The notes below the pieces were generated by a model. It was not told where the DNA came from and did no database searches. It saw nothing but the letters and a program-made list of their open reading frames with translations. The position numbers and the translations under genes are program-made. This document shows positions 61,302-64,000 of a stretch of 64,000 bases of DNA, piece after piece. The number at the start of each line of letters is the position of its first letter. The stretch's first letter is position 1. Location: assembly GCA_965220415.1 (NCBI GenBank), contig OZ244829.1, forward strand, positions 5,828,001-5,892,000, in the 5' to 3' direction. This stretch comes from JAJDTR01 sp965220415. Its GTDB lineage: Bacteria > Poribacteria > WGA-4E > JAJDTR01.

Positions 61302-63293
61302 ATGCCTAATACGCTCTTGGTTTACCCGGAATTTCCTCCCTCCTATTGGGGTTACAACTACGCTTTACATTTTATCGGCAGAAAATCCAACATGCCTCCG
61401 CTCGGATTACTGACCGTAGCTGGTTTGTTTCCCAATGATTATAACCTCAAAGTCGTTGATATGAATGTTGCACCTCTGCTTGACGAAGATCTCGAGTGGG
61501 CGGATGTTATTTTTACATCCACCATGGTAGTTCAGAAAGATTCGTATTTTGAAGTCGTCGAGCGCAGCAACCGTTCGAATACCCCTGTTATTTCAGGTGG
61601 GCCCCATCCGACCTCCTATCGCGATGAGATTGTGAGTGCAATGCAGGAAAGAGGAGGCTGGGTGGATCATTTTCTTTTTGGAGAAGTGGAAGAAAGCTTT
61701 GATGAATTTCTGACAGATTTTCAAAACGGTAACGCCAAGGATGTATATTCTGAACCGAGAAAGCCGGATGTCACTAAAACGCCGCTTCCAAGGTACGATC
61801 TCCTGAATCTGAAGGATTACGGATCGATGGCGCTGCAGTTTTCGCGCGGCTGCCCATTTGACTGTGAATTCTGCGACATAACCAAATTGTTCGGTCGGAT
61901 ACCTCGCACCAAAACGAATGAACAAATGTTAGCGGAATTTAATTTGCTACATAACCTAGGTTGGCGCGGCGCCATGTTCCTCGTTGACGATAACTTTATC
62001 GGCAACAAGCGTGATGCCATGCGGCTTCTGCCAGCCATTGCCGAATGGCAGGAGGCGAGGGACTTCCCATTTCAGCTTTACACCGAAACGAGCGTAAACC
62101 TAGTCGATATTCCCGGTATGCTTGATGGTATGGCTGAAGCAGGCTTTATCATGACGTTCCTGGGAATCGAGAGTCCGAATGACGAGGCTCTGCAGAAAAC
62201 GGTTAAACAACAGAATACCAGTAAGGATGAATCGGCTGAGAGCTATCTGCTGCGCGCCATAAGAAAGATACAGGAGGCAGGTCTCGAAGCCACGGCAGGA
62301 TTCATTGTCGGGCTTGACGGGGACAAAGAATTTCAGTCGCACATTGATTTTATCCAAAAGGCTGGAATCCCACGGGCGATGGCAGGGCTTCTCACCGCAT
62401 TGAAACAAACAAATCTCTATAAACGTCTTGAAACGGAAGGAAGGCTCCTCGGCGAATCGAGCGGAAACAATGTCAGTGTCGAGTTGAATTTTGTTCCCGA
62501 ACTTGACCGCGAGGTGCTCATTGAAGAATACAAACGGATTTTGAGAGTGCTCTACGAACCCAGTCTCAGAAGCTATTTTGAACGATGTTTGACTCTATTC
62601 GAGAATTGGCAGCCCAAGAGACGAACCGTCCGTATCGGGAAGATGGAATTTCTCGCATTGTTAAGGTCACTGAAGCAACAGCTATTTTCGCGCAGTCAGG
62701 GCCCCACCTATCTTTGGTTTCTCACCCGAGTCCTTATGCGCTATCCCCGGAGACTACCTGATGCGGTCTTGTTTGCAATTTTGGGTTATCACCACGAAAA
62801 GGTGACAAGCGAGCAGATTGCCGTAGATAGTTTCAAACAGTACCTTCAGTTGGAATTAAAGACTTTTCGCGACAGCGTGTCTACATCCGAAGAGTCACGG
62901 AGCGGTCGCATCGGTGAAATCGGCGTACACGTTCAAACGCTTTTGGCTAGGGTACGCTCTGAATATGAAACCGTGCACCGGGATTTTAGACGCGGTGTGA
63001 AAGACAATCTCCAAGCCTTTCAGAAATCGGTATTCATCGCATACTTGGAAGCAGAACTTCGCGCGTTCAAGGAAGCGGTGTCTCGATTCGCGGCGGTACA
63101 TAGCGAACGTATGCTTGAGATGCAGTATTACGTACACGATCTCATGAGCCGTGTGCACAGACATTATGAATGCGTCCACCACGATTTTAGACATCATGTC
63201 ACCGAATCGCTCGAAACCTTCCGATTTTCGATAAAACAGTATCTCGAAGAACTCTTTGGCGCTCTCCCATTTCAGATTGAAGGTCTAGATTAG
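61302..63293 (+). CDS. B12-binding radical SAM protein with duplicated helical extension (2)
   Basis: 663 residues; ATG 61302 matches the start of its paralogue, although no clear ribosome site precedes it. It agrees with the 58979 protein over the whole length (start NTLLVYPEFPPSYWGY, VVDMNV, GGPHPTSY, CPFDCEFCDITKLFGR) with the same three cysteines. The duplicated C-terminal unit is also kept (FRDSVSTSEES...VHRDFRRG and FKEAVSRFAAV...VHHDFRHH), and the end is EGLD. Both copies keep all recognisable motifs, so both are probably active, possibly on different positions or substrates. The ABC ATPase begins nine bases after its stop. Confidence 0.88.
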   Translation: MPNTLLVYPEFPPSYWGYNYALHFIGRKSNMPPLGLLTVAGLFPNDYNLKVVDMNVAPLLDEDLEWADVIFTSTMVVQKDSYFEVVERSNRSNTPVISGGPHPTSYRDEIVSAMQERGGWVDHFLFGEVEESFDEFLTDFQNGNAKDVYSEPRKPDVTKTPLPRYDLLNLKDYGSMALQFSRGCPFDCEFCDITKLFGRIPRTKTNEQMLAEFNLLHNLGWRGAMFLVDDNFIGNKRDAMRLLPAIAEWQEARDFPFQLYTETSVNLVDIPGMLDGMAEAGFIMTFLGIESPNDEALQKTVKQQNTSKDESAESYLLRAIRKIQEAGLEATAGFIVGLDGDKEFQSHIDFIQKAGIPRAMAGLLTALKQTNLYKRLETEGRLLGESSGNNVSVELNFVPELDREVLIEEYKRILRVLYEPSLRSYFERCLTLFENWQPKRRTVRIGKMEFLALLRSLKQQLFSRSQGPTYLWFLTRVLMRYPRRLPDAVLFAILGYHHEKVTSEQIAVDSFKQYLQLELKTFRDSVSTSEESRSGRIGEIGVHVQTLLARVRSEYETVHRDFRRGVKDNLQAFQKSVFIAYLEAELRAFKEAVSRFAAVHSERMLEMQYYVHDLMSRVHRHYECVHHDFRHHVTESLETFRFSIKQYLEELFGALPFQIEGLD

Positions 63294-63302
63294 GTAGAGT
63301 GG

Positions 63303-64000
63303 ATGGGTCAAATTGAGTTAAGAGATGTCAGTTTTACCTACCCAAGCCGCAGTGAACCAAGTTTGAAGAGGGTAAACGCAGAAGTTGAGTGCGGCGAGTT
63401 TATCCTCTTGACAGGCCCTACCGGGTGCGGCAAATCCACTCTGTTACGAACCTTGAACGGTTTAATCCCTCACGCGTCAGGCGGCATGCTTTCTGGCAGT
63501 GTCACCATTGATGACACGAACCTTGCCGACCAGTCGCTAGCCACAATCTGTCAGCACGTAGGTCTGCTATTTCAAAATCCTGACGACCAGTTTTTCTGCA
63601 CGGTCGTTGAAGACGAACTAGCCTTTGGTTTAGAAAATCTTGGTATTCCCTCCTTTCAGATTGATGCTCGGATCGACGCCGCGTTGACGCAAGTCAAATT
63701 ATCATCCGGATTTCGAGGGCGCGCAATATCGACACTCTCCGGCGGGGAGAAGCAACGCGTTGCCCTCGCTTGCTTATGTGCAATGCAACCACGCGTTCTC
63801 CTGCTAGATGAACCGACGAGTCATCTCGACGCGACAAGCACGCGCGATATTCTGGAAATCCTCAGTCAACTGAACCACCAGAATGGGATAACGATTGTAA
63901 TCGCCGCCCATCGTGTCTCTGAAATTGCCCCGTTGTGTAATCGCGTTTGGCTGATGAGTCATGCTGAAATCGCCCTGGATTTGCCCGTGAACCGAGCCTT
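63303..64000 (+). CDS. CbiO/EcfA-type ABC transporter ATPase, 3' end outside the window
   Basis: 232 residues are visible from ATG 63303. Walker A is GPTGCGKST, the Q-loop region is LLFQNPDDQFF followed by VVEDELAFGLEN, the signature is LSGGEKQRVALA, and Walker B is VLLLDEPTSHLD. The QNPDDQ...EDELAFG blocks are typical of the energising ATPases of ECF-type vitamin/metal importers (cobalt, biotin and others) rather than ordinary importers. It lies nine bases after the second radical SAM gene, so it is probably co-transcribed with it. Cobalt or cobalamin supply would fit B12-dependent neighbours, but the substrate protein is beyond the window. Confidence 0.9.
   Translation, partial: MGQIELRDVSFTYPSRSEPSLKRVNAEVECGEFILLTGPTGCGKSTLLRTLNGLIPHASGGMLSGSVTIDDTNLADQSLATICQHVGLLFQNPDDQFFCTVVEDELAFGLENLGIPSFQIDARIDAALTQVKLSSGFRGRAISTLSGGEKQRVALACLCAMQPRVLLLDEPTSHLDATSTRDILEILSQLNHQNGITIVIAAHRVSEIAPLCNRVWLMSHAEIALDLPVNRA

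Overview
The window comes from a bacterial chromosome of roughly 50 % G+C. The gene content suggests Candidatus Poribacteria or a close relative of the sponge/seawater Planctomycetes-like lineages. This is an inference from the family mix: sigma factors fused to WD40 propellers, several phytanoyl-CoA dioxygenases, LamG and FG-GAP secreted proteins, tails of the FPNPFNPETW type, Gfo/Idh/MocA oxidoreductases, an MlrC-type peptidase, and many short palindromic repeats. No rRNA, tRNA, CRISPR array or phage genes were recognised. 47 protein genes are called; the first and last run off the window.

Layout. 1-5.5 kb: small-molecule catabolism (isomerase, oxidoreductase, MlrC-like peptidase, SSS symporter with its small membrane partner). 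6-11.8 kb: a tightly coupled TPR / FG-GAP-ASPIC-UnbV operon of exported proteins. 12.3-17.1 kb: iron handling, with a Rieske protein and a ferric ABC transporter on the minus strand, divergent from a haem-type bacterioferritin. 18-31.3 kb: a block of signalling genes all on the minus strand. Read 5' to 3' it holds an ECF sigma factor, a TonB-dependent receptor, a zinc-finger anti-sigma-like membrane protein, a secreted double-caspase protein with a surface-repeat and barrel-like tail, a membrane-anchored ECF sigma/14-blade WD40 fusion, and a tandem copy of that fusion whose sigma half has decayed. 31.6-43 kb: a catabolic cluster with an enolase-superfamily enzyme, Ldh-type dehydrogenase, two-carbon-nitrogen-free oxidative enzymes (four PhyH dioxygenases), SMP-30 lactonase, oxidoreductase and esterase. 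43-51.3 kb: seven minus-strand genes, six for exported proteins with a shared C-terminal tail motif plus an SMP-30 lactonase. 52-58 kb: creatininase, nitrilase, RraA-like protein, VOC protein and an Omp85 protein. 58.3-64 kb: an ECF sigma factor, two tandem B12-binding radical SAM proteins with a duplicated helical C-terminal extension, and a CbiO-type ATPase.

The best candidate for an undescribed system is the 24.3-31.3 kb operon. It has the parts of cell-surface signalling (outer-membrane receptor, anti-sigma, sigma), but its last gene is an exported protein with two intact caspase dyads. The next gene on the same strand is a sigma factor carrying its own membrane anchor and extracytoplasmic propeller.

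The intergenic DNA is also unusual. It carries several kinds of short inverted-repeat element, two of them datable by target duplication or by an empty homologous site within the window. A scattered family of triloop hairpins has stems that differ between copies but stay self-complementary. All function calls are from reading the translated sequence; no database search was run.
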